This document shows, piece after piece, positions 23,641 through 35,115 of a stretch of 64,000 nt of DNA (positions within the stretch are counted from its first letter, which is position 1; the number at the start of each line of letters is the position of its first letter). The notes under the pieces were generated by a model. That model worked only from the letters and a program-made list of their open reading frames with translations. It did no database searches and was not told where the DNA came from. The translations under genes were made by a program, and so were the position numbers. Source of the DNA: Nannobrachium achirus (lineage: Eukaryota; Chordata; Actinopteri; Myctophiformes; Myctophidae); assembly GCA_963921795.1 (NCBI GenBank), contig OY997656.1, positions 57,099,839-57,163,838 on the forward strand, read 5' to 3'.

Positions 23641-24240
23641 CATAACTAGAGGTAATATATAAAGATTAAGACCAGACTAGAGACATATAAAGGTTAAGAC
23701 CATACTAGAGGTAATATATAAAGGTTAAGACCATAGAGGTAATATATAAAGGTTAATACCATACTAGAGTTAATATATAAAGATTAAAGCCATACTAGTA
23801 ATATATAAAGATTAAAGGAGTAGTTCACCCCCAAAATGACTTTTTTTCTATTGATTACTCAGGCCATGGAGAGTAGAGTTCAATAATATTTTCTGGTTTT
23901 TGTCACATTCCTAAGACAAAAATGTGATAACAATACATTTACCCCCATTGATTCCGGTTGGTGACCCGTTTCGAAACGGGTCACCATCCGGAATCAATGG
24001 GGGTAAATTTACTCGAATCAAAATGTTGTCTTAGGAATGTGACAAAAACCAAAAAATATTATTGAACTCTACTCTCCATGGCCTGAGTAATCAATAGAAA
24101 AAAAGTCATTTTGGGGGTGAACTACTCCTTTAAGGCCATACTAGAGGTAATGTATAAAGATTAAGGCCATACTAGAGGTAATATATAAAGGTTAAGACCA
24201 TACTAGAGGTAATATAAAGGTTAAGGCAGGTTCCTCTCTC
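23640..24240 (+). repeat. 32-bp minisatellite, unit C
   Basis: Imperfect tandem repeats of AAGACCATACTAGAGGTAAT with an ATATAAAGGTT spacer, about 32 bp each, interrupted by the TTAA foldback at 23816-24129. The same array lies in D at 38,325-38,430. Confidence 0.8.
23816..24129. mobile_element. TTAA-flanked foldback MITE
   Basis: A 314-bp palindrome starting AGGAGTAGTTCACCCCC and ending with its exact complement, flanked by TTAA at 23812-23815 and 24130-24133. The arms match over about 130 bp. AGTAGTTCACCC-type TTAA elements are common in fish genomes. Confidence 0.85.
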
Positions 24241-24261
24241 TCTCTCGCTCTCTCTCTCTCT

Positions 24262-24314
24262 TAACGGTTGTTGTTTGTGTAGAACAACAGACATCAAACA
24301 GACAGAGCGCTTGT
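24262..24314 (+). repeat. Single remnant of the 43-bp exon-1 minisatellite
   Basis: One unit (TTGTTTGTGTAGAACAAC...CAGAGCGCTTGTT) of the array that precedes exon 1 in D and E. The sequence then changes to unrelated DNA, so unit C seems to have lost the array and the exon behind it. Confidence 0.7.
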
Positions 24315-24454
24315 TTAGGGTGACCATATTTTCAGCCACTCAAACCGGGACGCGAAGCGAAATACTGTTGCCTAAACCTGGGACCCAACGGCCGGGCTAC
24401 ACCAAGCCGTTTTGCGTTTGTGTGAACAGAGCTACAATATCATAATATCATGTG

Positions 24455-24459
<5 letters not shown>

Positions 24460-24516
<57 letters not shown>

Positions 24517-24525
24517 AGAGAGAGT
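24460..24525. repeat. CA microsatellite
   Basis: Pure CA run followed by an AGAG tract. Confidence 0.95.
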
Positions 24526-24572
24526 GGGAGGGGGTTCAGCATTGTGTGAATAGAGCTATGTACATTGTATCC

Positions 24573-25185
24573 TAGCTCCTTTCGGAACCCCTCACTCCAC
24601 TGCTACGCAGCTCCGAGATGGGGTTCCTACTGGTAGCATGCCGGAATCCTGCGGCTGGATCGCCGATCCGCCGTTAGCGAACACTTCTTACCTTTGGTGA
24701 ACACTCTATCCAAAAAGTGACGGGTCTCTGTTAATCCATAATCGTTTTACTTCTTTAAGGTGGAAGAAACTCGAAGCAAGGGGGTGAAATAAAGTTTTTA
24801 TATCGCTCAGAAGGTCAGCCGGCTCTGTGTTTTCCCGTGTTTTCCCCGTTGTAGTCTCGCGTGGCTGTGAGCATTTGACCAAATCGCGGAGGCAACAGTC
24901 TGGCCACGCGAGACTACAACGGGGAAAACACAGAGCCGGCTGACCTTCTGAGCGATATAAAATTTTTATTTCACCCCCTTGCTTCGAGTTTCTTCCACCT
25001 TAAAGAAGTAAAACGATTATAGATTAACAGAGACCCGTCACTTTTTGGATAGAGTGTTCACCAAAGGTAAGAAGTGTTCGCTAACGGCGGATCGGCGATC
25101 CAGCCGCAGGATTCTGGCATGCTACCAGTAGGAACCCCATCTCGGAGCTGCGTAGCAGTGGAGTGAGGGGTTCCGAAAGGAGCTA
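24573..25185. mobile_element. MULE-like foldback with 9-bp duplication
   Basis: Inverted ends TAGCTCCTTTCGGAACC and GGTTCCGAAAGGAGCTA; arms of nearly 290 bp around a spacer of about 37 bp. Flanked by ATTGTATCC at 24564-24572 and 25186-25194. A 9-bp duplication and very long terminal inverted repeats are characteristic of Mutator-like elements. No transposase. The element at 12224-12923 is a diverged relative. Confidence 0.8.
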
Positions 25186-25199
25186 ATTGTATCCGTATA

Positions 25200-26280
25200 T
25201 ATATATGTTTTGTATGGAAACCTGTAGATCAAGTCCGTCCGTCACATGTCGAGCTGAGGCGTGACGCCTCATTAAAAGTTAATAAAGCGTCACTCACATG
25301 TCAGAGTGACATGAGACATGATCTGATATTTTATGTCATCAACACACGGCACATCCTTGTCACTTTCATGCCCATATATGGACATCTCTGACGTCATCAA
25401 GATTAAGCCCATATCTGGGAAGGCCCATATATGGACATATTGTGTCTGTCCCATGTGGTCTATGAGCAGCAATATTTTGCACTCACTTTGGAACAAATAG
25501 CAGCATTTCTTTTTTTTTCTCAGAACAATTTAAATAAATAAAAAAGCTGTATTTAAAATGTTTTTAAAGATAAAAGATAACTGCTCTGTTTATATGAGCA
25601 GTAGGTCTAGAGGTCACTCAGTAGTTATGGGTCCAATAGGGTGGTTGTATTTCATTCTCTATTCTTCTTTTATCACAACACTTCACACATGTTACTGCTG
25701 TGTTTGCACATTGTTGTATTTCTCCCAGTAGTTATGGGAGTTTTTTTGTTGTTGGTCATGTTTTCAAACTCTCTTTGGGTGTGGTCTGTGTAATCCAGTG
25801 GTGTGTTCTACCGTGTAAAGCAAACTATATATCGACACGGTGGGGTCTATGGATTCCTGGCACGTGTACGTCCTTAAGTCCATATATGAACATTTACATA
25901 TATATGGAGTTACAAATGTGCAGTTGGGTATGTGTATGTCCTTTATCTCCATACATGGAGTTCCAGATGCGTCATTGGGTCGGCCTTGCAGGGAAAAAAA
26001 GTGTCTAAAATGTGCCTGAATAATGATATTTTATATTGTACAATATGTAAGTACTTTCATGGTGGAAAATGTAGCTTAGAACCTTGCCAGAGTACTGAGC
26101 AGTATTTGTACCAAGCGTGGAACCGGTAGGATAACGGTTTGCTGGAACACTTGCCTCGAAGGCCAGTGGTTGCCAGCCAAAGACTACATCTACATGCCAT
26201 TGGTGGTCTTTGGGAGTTAGTGATGTTTTCTGTATATGTAAGGTTGCTGAATGATAAACACAAGATCTTTCTACTGGTTA
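25200..26280. other. Unit C intron, no confirmed gene
   Basis: Contains CCATATATGG-type motifs (25,371-25,440 and 25,875-25,960). The 25,570-25,890 stretch matches unit D at 40,065-40,290, so it belongs to the duplicated unit. Confidence 0.5.
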
Positions 26281-26288
26281 TTCCACAG

Positions 26289-26432
26289 ACCACCACAGGG
26301 AGAGGTCTACGGTATCGGAAGAAATCTCCTCCAGAAGATATTCAGCGTTGTCAGAGGAACAGCCAGAGATGGATGAGGGACATGGAATGTCTGATGCAAG
26401 GATGCAACCTGTAGTAAAGTTGGACAGGATAG
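26289..26432 (+). CDS. Candidate 144-nt internal exon, unit C
   Basis: A pyrimidine-rich acceptor (TTTCTACTGGTTATTCCACAG) ends at 26288 and GATAG|GTATGT follows 26432. In phase 1-1, like the other ZNF exons, the 48-codon frame is open and rich in acidic residues (SALSEEQPEMDEGHGMSD...). It would join in frame to the exon at 28027. The exon end with its donor is repeated imperfectly at about 26,453-26,489. Unit D lacks this interval. No homology to a known domain was recognised; it may be fortuitous. Confidence 0.3.
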
Positions 26433-26639
26433 GTATGTACTGTTTTATTAACAACCTGTAGTAAAGTTGTACAGGATAGGTATGTACTGTTTTATTACAA
26501 GAATTGTTCCTATTAGTCTGACTTGCTGACACATGCTTTAGTTGAAAGTTACATTACGGTGAGTTGATACTTCCATGATGTGTGCTTTATTGAATTCACA
26601 ACAACCTGTCCTGTAGACTATGTGCTCCCATGAAAAAAA

Positions 26640-27080
26640 AAAAAAAAGCGCCACCATGAGGCCGATTCTTGCAAAACACATTTTTGGACACTGCTCCTAC
26701 AATCTTTGCCCTAAAATCACGCAAATTGCTACACAGTATGTCTACACTCATCTCATCAACATGGATCTGTCCCATATAGCGCCACCTTCAGGCCGATTTT
26801 TCAAAACACATTTTTGCACACTGCTCCTACAGATTTTGCCCTAAAATCACGCAAATCGCTACACAGCATGTCTACACTCATGTCATCAACATGGACCTGT
26901 CCCATATAGCGCTACCTTCAGGCCGATTTTTTTAAACACATTTTTGGACACTGCTCCTACAGATTTTGCCCTAAAAACACACACATCGCACAGTATCTCT
27001 ACAGTCATGTAATCAAAACGCATCTGTCCCATCTAGCGCCACCATCAGGACGATTTTGGTAAAACAAACTTTTGGCCTAT
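26640..27080. repeat. About 130-bp tandem repeat, 3.4 copies
   Basis: Units start AGCGCCACC at about 26,646 and 26,776, with variants near 26,907 and 27,037. Each carries CACATTTTTGGACACTG, CCTAAAATCAC and CTGTCCCATAT blocks. The last copy is partial. Confidence 0.85.
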
Positions 27081-27089
27081 CTCCCGATT

Positions 27090-27960
27090 AGGGAGTCTTA
27101 CTGGTATAATGTCCATGTATTTGTTAAAGAATCACAGTGCACAGTGTTTAATTATTTATATCCATAATAGATTTGTACCTTAAAAAACTGCTCTATTGAC
27201 ACGTTTCACATAGATTTAATGTCTTTACTAAATAGTTACTGTATCGATTTTTAATCATTGAATCGAATCGTATTGTATCGCCATGAATGAACCATGTATC
27301 GTGCTGCATATCATATCGTTGTTCAAATGAATCTTTATACTCATAGTATTTCTTCTTCAAATATTTCCAGATTTCAGATACTGTCTGCACTCTAATGATC
27401 TGTACAAAACTGAAACATGACCATGTCTTGAAGCACATTCTATTAGATGTGAAACAAAATTTGTCCTTTGTTTACTAGTAGTTTGGATGGAAAAAAATAT
27501 ATATACATTTTAAACTATGACACGTTAACTTTCACCAGACATGTCAAGCTTGCGTGGAGGTGGTTCTGGTTCATTATGTCAGGCACTTAGCAGTGTGAGC
27601 TGTGATTGGTCTAATTTGGATGTGACATACATTAGATACAGACACATCCAGTTGTAAATGGCTTGGCCTACTAACAGCCTAACTTACTTCCAAAACGGAG
27701 TTAACATGTTGATTGATTGATTGATTGATTGATGAACTGATCAATAAATCAATTGTAATACTTTATCATTATACTTTTAAACAGCATGGAGGTACTTTAC
27801 TGTACCTCTATGTTGTTTGTTATATTTAGGCTAAAACCTTAACACACACATACGTGTTAATGATCCAAATTAAATGTGTTCTATCACCATAATTCATTTT
27901 TCGGGTAACCAAACTAAATATGTATCGATTCTGGTTGCCAGACCCACCTGTTCTTATTTA
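27090..27960. other. Unit C intron, no gene
   Basis: From 27,490 it matches unit D (40,525-40,667, then 43,004 onward). Includes a short GATT repeat near 27,713. No exon recognised. Confidence 0.5.
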
Positions 27961-28026
27961 GTAACTGTTTGGTCAGTCCATTTTTGGTACCCAGTGTTCA
28001 CTATTGTTATTTTGTTCTGTTCCTAG

Positions 28027-29129
28027 ACATCCTGCACGTGGTTGTGTGTGAAGAGGAGGATCCTCCTGAACAGGAGAGGAGCTCCAGTCTGCTCCAGGAG
28101 GAACCAGAGTCTCCACACATTAAAGAGGAACCGGAGGAACCAGAGCCTCCACACATTAAAGAGGAACTGGAGGAACCAGAGCCTCCACACATTAAAGAGG
28201 AACAGGAGGAACCAGAGCCTCCACACATTAAAGAGGAACAGGAGGAACCAGAGCCTCCACACATTAAAGAGGAACAGGAGGAACCAGAGCCTCCACACAT
28301 TAAAGAGGAACTGGAGGAACCAGAGCCTCCACACATTAAAGAGGAACAGGAGGAACCAGAGCCTCCACACATTAAAGAGGAACAGGAGGAACCAGAACCT
28401 CCACACATTAAAGAGGAACTGGAGGAACCAGAGCCTCCACACATTAAAGAGGAACAGGATGAGATGCTTCAAAGACCAAAGGAGCCTGGTGGATCAATGT
28501 TGACATTATTAGCAGTGATAAGTGAAGTTGGAGGTGTCCACACGGGAGAAAAACCTTTCCAGTGTAAAGTCTGTAACAAGAGATTCAGCTTTCCATCTAA
28601 CCTGAAGAGCCACCAGCGTATCCACACTGGAGAAAAACCTTTCCACTGTAAACTCTGTGACAAGAGTTTCAGTCATTCAGGTACCCTGAAAAGACACCAT
28701 CTTATTCACACTGGAGAAAAACCTTTCCGGTGTGAACATTGTGACAAGAATTTCCGAGATTCTTCTCAACTGATGACGCACAAGTGTTTCCAGACAGGAG
28801 AAAAGCCTCTCCATTGTGAACATTTCGACAAGAGTTCCAGTCAGTCGACTCGTAGAGAAAAACGTTTCCACTGTAAACACTGTGACGAGAGTTTCAGCTT
28901 TTCATATCATCTGAAGATACACCAGCGTTACCACCCAGGAGAAAAAACCTTCCAGTGTAAACTATGTAACAAAAGTTTCAAATACCCAGGTAACCTGAAG
29001 AAACATAAGTGTACCCACAATGCAGAAAAACCTTTCAGCTGTGGACATTGTGACAAGAGTTTCAGTCAGTCAAATCACCTAAGGAAACACCAGCGTATCC
29101 ACACAAGGGAAAGATCTTCACCATGTTAA
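28027..29129 (+). CDS. ZNF unit C, fused acidic and finger exon
   Basis: C2H2 zinc-finger coding exon, presumed nuclear DNA binding. Acceptor TGTTCCTAG ends at 28026; phase 1; upstream frame lacks an ATG, so a first exon is needed. The 366-residue frame has DILHVVVCEEEDPPEQ, ten 12-residue EEPEPPHIKEE(Q/L/P) repeats, then passes directly to fingers. Compared with D, about 32 acidic residues between SEV and GGVHTG are missing. Of seven finger positions, the third ends HKCFQ (final His lost), the fourth has CEHFDK (second Cys lost) and is shortened, the rest look intact. Ends TRERSSPC. Possibly a protein with reduced binding, or an early pseudogene. Confidence 0.75.
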
Positions 29130-29380
29130 TCCTTGTGACAAGAGTTTCAGTCATTTAAGTGCTCTGAAAAGAGTGCATTCACACCAAGGGATAAATAATT
29201 CAACAGCTGTATGTTGGCAGGAGGTTGGATAGACGAACGAACAAACAAACATAGTATAGTGCTTTATACTGATCCTGTCAACAGAGGTCTTCCTTTAGGA
29301 ATTGACTTAGGAGACATTTTCCTGATCCTTTGTTTTTCTTCTTATACAATGCAACGTTACAGAAATTAGTTTTAGATGTT
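29130..29380 (+). other. ZNF unit C 3' UTR with remnant finger
   Basis: After the stop, TTGTGACAAGAGTTTCAGTC (29,133-29,152) is a degraded finger, followed by the shared tail with CAACAGAGG at 29,279. It preserves the uninterrupted TTAA site used by the element at 47720 in unit D. Confidence 0.65.
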
Positions 29381-29394
29381 AACACATATGGTGC

Positions 29395-29550
29395 CAACCC
29401 CGAGTTTCCCGAGTTTGTATTGGTACCAACGCTTTTTTTTTATTATCATGTTTTTATTGTACTGGAGCTTCCGAGCATAAGATTTTCACATGTTGTACCC
29501 AGTGCATCTAAGTGACCAATAAAGTGAATCTGAATCTGAATCTGTGCCAA
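29395..29550 (+). mobile_element. Non-LTR 3' end fragment with GAATCT repeats
   Basis: Ends CCAATAAAGTGAATC followed by short GAATCT repeats, a common LINE or SINE terminus. The GTGCCAACCCCGAGTTTCCC block flanks it on both sides (about 29,391 and 29,544), suggesting a target duplication of about 25 bp. Confidence 0.5.
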
Positions 29551-29599
29551 CCCCGAGTTTCCCGAGTTTGGGCCGTTTTTGAAGAAAATCATTTTTTTT

Positions 29600-29880
29600 T
29601 CTTTCTTTTTTGACCTCTAGAAATGTGTTGGGCATGATCGCGATCGCGAAATTGCATGTTTAACCCCCATACCAACCCATTCTTTCAAACATGGCAGCCA
29701 TGTTTGTTTACATCTGAAGAAAACATAATGGCTGATAAATCATGAATGCCTGAACGGATTTCCAAGCAGATTTTTTTGTTTGAAAGCTGTGAACAGTGGG
29801 CACACACGTGGTGCATCATCTAGGCATGGGCGTGCACGATCCGTGCACTATAAATTACATGGAAGTCTATGGAGACCATG
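29600..29880. repeat. Interspersed repeat, second copy
   Basis: Same element as 18,950-19,220 (ACATGGCAGCCATGTTTG core). Confidence 0.7.
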
Positions 29881-29999
29881 GCATCAAGGGACATTGAAGA
29901 GAAAAAAATCATGGCACCTTAATAGTAATTTTGTTTTTTGTTTTTCCCCAAAATATCTGTGTGTTATTAACCTATATTGTTGTATCATCCCACCATTGA

Positions 30000-31780
30000 A
30001 ATGAACCTACCAAGATGGCTACACCTTCACTGAAAGGTTTCTCAAGCCATAAATGACCCTTTAAAGTTCACACTATCAAATGTAGGTAGAGCTATTTTCT
30101 TTTCTAGATTGTTAGTTTTTATATTATGATTTAATGTGATTTGTACAAGAGTACTCTTTGTACAAGAATACTTTCCCTATGAATGCCTGCCCAATTAACC
30201 CAAATTAACTAAAGGAAATAATTTGCGTATATGAATGAAGACAATAGTAGTTAAGCATTAAGTACACTTAATGCAATGTCTTTGATCCTTATTAATAAGT
30301 TATATTACATAAGTGGTGTGATGTGATGGCAAATAAAAGCCTATTGAAAGCATGCATACTCACTCATTGATATCACACAAACACATGCATCACAATTTAT
30401 TATTATAAGGAAGGTTAACCATAACCTATGTTGTTTAAAGGGGCCCCACCATGAATTTCACATTTTTCTTTTCTTTTTTTTTTTCCTTCTTTTTTTTTTG
30501 GTCTTTCCAGTGTCTCTTCCAAAATTGTCTTGGATTGGATTGACTCTGTATCGTTCCAATTTTAGCCCAAAGACAGCGCCCCGTTGCCAACAAAGGGCAT
30601 TTTAGTATTGCATCTGAAATGGCATGGAATTAGAGACAGACAGAACATGAAATTTAAATATCCGAGTGTTTTTTTAAGGCTAAAACCTGTATAAAACCGT
30701 ATTATGGACCAATATTTATAAATATATATATATATTTTGAAAAGCAGAATTTGTTTTGGAGGCAGGAGTCAGACTACATTTTAGTATTACCATCACCAGA
30801 TTACAGTTACAGTTACCGTTGTTTCCTGTTGAGATTGACACATTTCCTGGGGCAAGCTGCCCAGATCACACATGTCACACGTGTCCTCTTATGTTTTCAC
30901 TCTCAAAAAGCGCCTGCATTATAGTGCATTTGAAACTACATTGCAGTGCACATCATGGGGTGATCACTGCTTGCCTCCTGTGAATTGTTTTATTTTACTC
31001 ATGTTTATTTTCTGTTTATTTCGTTGCTGAGTGAGGTCCGCAGACAAAGTGACGTGAGTGAGATGAAAAAAAAAACTGGGTGAAATGTGCCAATCTCAAC
31101 AGGAAACATTGGTAGTAGCGAGCAGGAGATGCACACACATCCAACGGTGCAGGATCAAAAATGGAGAACTGAAAAGGAAAGTAGGTCTGCACACCGTCTT
31201 AATGCTCCTCAAATAATAACACCTGGAACACTTTTATGCATTATTACTTAAACCATTATTGTATACTTTAACTAATGAAATATAGCAGATATACATTATC
31301 TCTGGGCGAGGGGTCCAGAATGAGTGCAGGACTGAATTTATCAAAACCTCTTTGGGAAGCACAACGTATGGGGCACACAAGTGGCAGGTGGTGTCATTAC
31401 TCCACGCCAATCAATTGTGTGACAGTTTACAGTTTAGACATTTGAGTCATTCCACGAAACCGGTACGATTTGACTTGAGGTCCCTCTAATCCTTTTAGCT
31501 GTATTTTATCTATTTGGTCACCAAAATATCTTTGTTATTTCAACAATGTATCTGATTTCCTAATGTCATGCATGCCATGTGGTCTCTTCTTAATCACCAC
31601 AGGTAGAGTAATTGCCATCTTGAGTAAAAAATCTCAACCCCGTTATCAATGTCAACCCTGTTAAATGGATTATTCCATATAAAAATATTAATTTAATTCC
31701 TGAGATGGGAAAATATGTTAGGTAATAATCAGTATAATAAGCAAGATAATATGTCAGATCAATCTAGAAAGAATAATAAT
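30000..31780. repeat. Duplicated ZNF-unit 3' flank, copy C
   Basis: Matches 50,410-51,760 in unit D almost throughout, including the GCCTGCCCAATTAACC block and a GACAGCGCCCCGTTGCC block. No gene seen apart from the U6 fragment. Confidence 0.75.
30544..30565 (-). ncRNA. U6 snRNA fragment, shortened copy
   Basis: The complement reads CTAAAATTGGAACGATACAG (plus AG), the start of the U6 internal core. The unit D copy (50956-50990) extends 13 nt further, so C has lost part. Not a functional gene. Confidence 0.6.
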
Positions 31781-31904
31781 AGGGTAGACCACGCACCTAA
31801 TCAGTAAAAAAAAAAATCTATCTAGCTTCATGTGTGGTCATCGAGGGAAGGGGAGTGTTTCAGTAGTGCTATGTTTATTGTTTTTTTTTTAATCATTTTT
31901 ATCC

Positions 31905-32183
31905 CACAATTTTGTAACCCATTTTTTTCACCCAGTGCCAATTGCCTATGTAACCCTGGGCTCTGCTCTCCCTCTGCCGCGCCTGGGGAGACAACGGGCT
32001 GACTTCATGCCTCCTTCTATGCATGAGGCGTCCAAGTTGTTTCTTGTCACCTGACAGTGGAGATTTCCCTGGCGTGGACGTAGCGCGTGGAAGGAACACG
32101 TTATTCCAACCTGTTCCTTTCCCCTCCATCAGGCGCCCCGGCTGGCGAAGCGCTAACCACTGTGCCACTGTGCCCCCTGGTAG
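31905..32183 (-). mobile_element. tRNA-derived SINE-like repeat
   Basis: On the minus strand the head reads GGCACAGTGGTTAGCGC (32150-32166), resembling a tRNA D-arm and A box, and the end is an A-rich GGGTGAAAAAAATGGG. A clear B box was not found, so it may be degenerate. Confidence 0.45.
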
Positions 32184-33216
32184 TGCTATGGGTTAAGGTG
32201 GAGTCTGAAAAGGTGAGTATTCAGTCCACGGCAGAAGCTAGGGATAGTGGGGCGGTTAACCAAACCAATTGTGCATTTTATGACAGAAGCATGAAACTTT
32301 CTACAGTGTTTCTATATACTATGAAGTTTGTTTTCAGACGTGGAAGCACTTCTGAATTGACCTCTGCGGCCCCCGAAATCCAAGATGTCTGTCCAAAAAA
32401 GTGTTTTTACCTTTATAACTCCAAATGCATTGATTTTAAGACCAATACATGTATTAAAGTTGAATATAAAATCAGGCATTGCGGACATTTTGGTACCAGG
32501 TACGTGTCTGTATCCATTTCAGTTCTTGAGATACAGCATATAGGTACACCTGAGTCTGTAAAAGTACCTATATGTTGTATCTCAAAAACTGTAATAGATA
32601 CAGACACATACTTGGTACCAAAATATCCGCAATGCCCAACTTTATATTCAACTATAATATGTTTATGGGTCTTAAAACCAATGCTTTTGACGTTATAAAG
32701 GAATAAACACTTTTTTGGACGGACATCTTGGATTTCGGGGGCCACCATCTTTGATTTTCAAGTGGCTCGGCTTCTTAAATCAAAGAGTGGCCTCCAAAGA
32801 TGATGTGTACCAATTTTCACGCTTGTATCACAGAGTGAACGATTGCTCTTATTATTTCCTGTACTATGAGGCAAGTTTACACTTGCCTGTAAGTGGAAAC
32901 CAGTGCACAAACTGTTCCAAGTATCTGGCCTCAAGAGGTTCTTAAGTTTAAAGCTGGGGGACCAACCTGCCTTCTACCATGTGCCAGCCACAACTCATTG
33001 GTGAGGGCTTTGGATACCCTTGTTGATAGTGGATCCTTGGACTGACACATGATGATGAAGACAGCAAGAATCAAAAGATATCACATCTTCCAATAGGAGA
33101 ATGTTTATGATCTAGTGTCTCTGACAACTGGTGATGTTGATTCAGAAGATACACTGAAGGACCTTGGAAAGCTGCAGTCTGGCAAGAAAATGATCACTTA
33201 ATTTGTTGGGAACCAA

Positions 33217-33495
33217 TTGGTCACAAAGAATAAAGACTTCCACGACAGCCTCTCCAAAAACATCCTCAAGCCTCTACAGTGCAGAGTGCTCTCACTGCCA
33301 GTTCACTATAAGAAAAAAGAGAGCCTGGAAATTGTTCCAGCCCTCAACTTCTCCATAACTTTGGTGAGGATGAAGTACCAAGTACAGCTACTATCTCATT
33401 GGCAGTTTGTATGCACACTCTATGCCCCCAACTCAACAGCAAATCAATTCATGCAGTTTCTGTGGCCTGTTTTGAAAACTGAAAGCCAATATTGA
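33217..33495 (+). other. Spacer of the palindrome, weak open frame
   Basis: The only non-palindromic part of the element. It holds a frame of about 92 codons with no recognisable domain. It could be captured host sequence or the remains of an element gene. Confidence 0.25.
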
Positions 33496-33634
33496 TACAA
33501 TGCCGCCAACAAGTGATGCCCTTGCCCTGCACATCATGAGGACCCACTATCAACAAGGGTATCCAAAGCCCTCACCAATGAATTGTGGCTGGCACATGGT
33601 AGAAGGCAGGTTGGTCCCCCAGCTTTAAACTTAA

Positions 33635-33997
33635 AGAGGTGGTGCCATAGTTTTGTACTTTTTCTGTTTTTCATGTGTCTAGGAGGTTGAAAGTACTTCA
33701 TTAGACCCCCTGATGTGTTTTTTTTTTGAGAAATGATGTATTCTCTTAGTATTTGTTTGTTTTCTCTTGGAGGCTGCCCCTTGTGGTCAAAAGTGTCAGT
33801 TAAAAAACACAGATACTAAGTGTGTCACAGTATCAACTCCTCCCCAATTGCCATTCACCCAACACTGTGGGGTGTGGCTATATCAGCTGGGTCACCACCC
33901 ACCATGCCATCCATGCATACTTAATGAACTGGGGGTGTGGCCACATAAAAACCCAATTTTAACTCTTTCTGTATACTTCAATCATGGCACCACCTCT
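33635..33997. mobile_element. TTAA-flanked MITE in the palindrome
   Basis: Starts AGAGGTGGTGCCATAG and ends ...CATGGCACCACCTCT, flanked by TTAA (33631-33634 and 33998-34001). The left arm of the host palindrome has a single TTAA at the matching place (about 32,942). Confidence 0.85.
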
Positions 33998-34814
33998 TTA
34001 AGAACCTCTTCAGGCCAGATGGAACAGTTTGTGCACTGGTTTCCACTTACAGGCAAGTGTAAACCAGTGCAGTATAGGGCATTGTCTCTGTCATAAAAGA
34101 GGGCTTTACTGAAGTGGAGCATATGGATGTGCCTGTGCAGCTTGGTACAAAAACTAATTTGACAATGAAGAAACTGACAATGAAGAATTAGATCTTGATC
34201 AGGAGTCTTACCTCATAGTACAGGAAATAATAAGAGCAATCGTTCACTCTGTGATACAAGCGTGAAAATTGGTACACATCATCTTTGGAGGCCACTCTTT
34301 GATTTAAGAATCCGAGCCACGTGAAAATCAAAGATGGCGGCCCCCGAAATCCAAGATGTCCGTCCAAAAAAGTGTTTTTTCCTTTATAACTCCAAAAGCA
34401 TTGGTTTTAAGACCCATAAACATATTATAGTTGAATATAAAGTTGGGCATTGCGGATAATTTGGTACCAAGTATGTGTCTGTATCTATTACAGTTTTTGA
34501 GATACAACATATAGGTACTTTAACAGACTCAGGTGTACCTATATGTTGTATCTCAAGAACTGAAATGGATACAGACACGTACCTGGTACCAAAATGTCCG
34601 CAATGCCTGATTTCATATTCAACTTTAATACATTCATGGGTCTTAAAATCAATGCATTTGGAGTTATAAAGGTAAAAACACTTTTTTGGACGGACATCTT
34701 GGATTTTGGGGGCCGCAGAGGTCAATTCAGAAGTGCTTCCACGTCTGAAAACAAACTTCATAGTATATAGAAACACTGTAGAAAGTTTCATGCTTCTGTC
34801 ATAAAATGCACAAT

Positions 34815-35115
34815 ACCTTCCATATAATGAGCTTAACAGCCCCACTAGGAGTGAGTCTGTTGTTCTAAGTGTGACAGGGAGTTTATTCCACAGTTTGGGG
34901 GCTAGGAGGGAAAATTGTCTTGGACAAGTGGATTTTTGTCCTGGTTTTTTTTTTAGCAAGGGTTCTGTCAGCATCCCTCTGTTGGCTGATCTGAGTGAAC
35001 AGGTGGGGTTGTAGGGGTTGATCAGGTTTTGGAGGTATGGAGGAACCATACCTTTGGATGCTTTGACCCATAAGTTTGTGCTTCCCAAACATGTGTTCTC
35101 AAAGGAAGTTTTCAT
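34815..35115 (-). pseudogene. L2-like LINE ORF2 C-terminal fragment
   Basis: The minus strand encodes VPPYLQNLINPY..., LRSANRGML... and FSLLAPKLWNKLPVTLR, the usual end of L2/CR1-type ORF2 proteins. It differs in sequence from the 36447 LINE family. No RT domain present. Confidence 0.65.

Larger units (their letters stand above)
32267..34814. mobile_element. Large nested palindrome
   Basis: Starts ATTGTGCATTTTATGAC and ends with its complement. Inverted arms of about 780 bp surround a spacer of about 500 bp (33,046-33,544). Each arm contains a second palindrome (32,370-32,745 and 34,333-34,715) with CCCCCGAAATCCAAGATGTC ends. The right arm is broken by the TTAA element at 33635-33997; the left arm keeps the empty site. 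Family and target duplication not identified. Long frames across the arms arise from the palindrome. Confidence 0.75.

Noticed and set aside
28007..28472. Long open frames on the complement and alternate + frames of the acidic repeat (MCGGSGSSCSS and FNVWRLWFLL types); also at 14975-15212 and 43795-44131
   Set aside because: A 36-bp unit with no stop in several frames makes these automatically; splice sites and paralogues support only the EEPEPPHIKEEQ frame.
32413..32748. Open frames of 100-240 codons in the 32-35 kb region
   Set aside because: They repeat in inverted form in the other palindrome arm and show no domain; the only recognisable part is the L2-like tail at 34815-35115.
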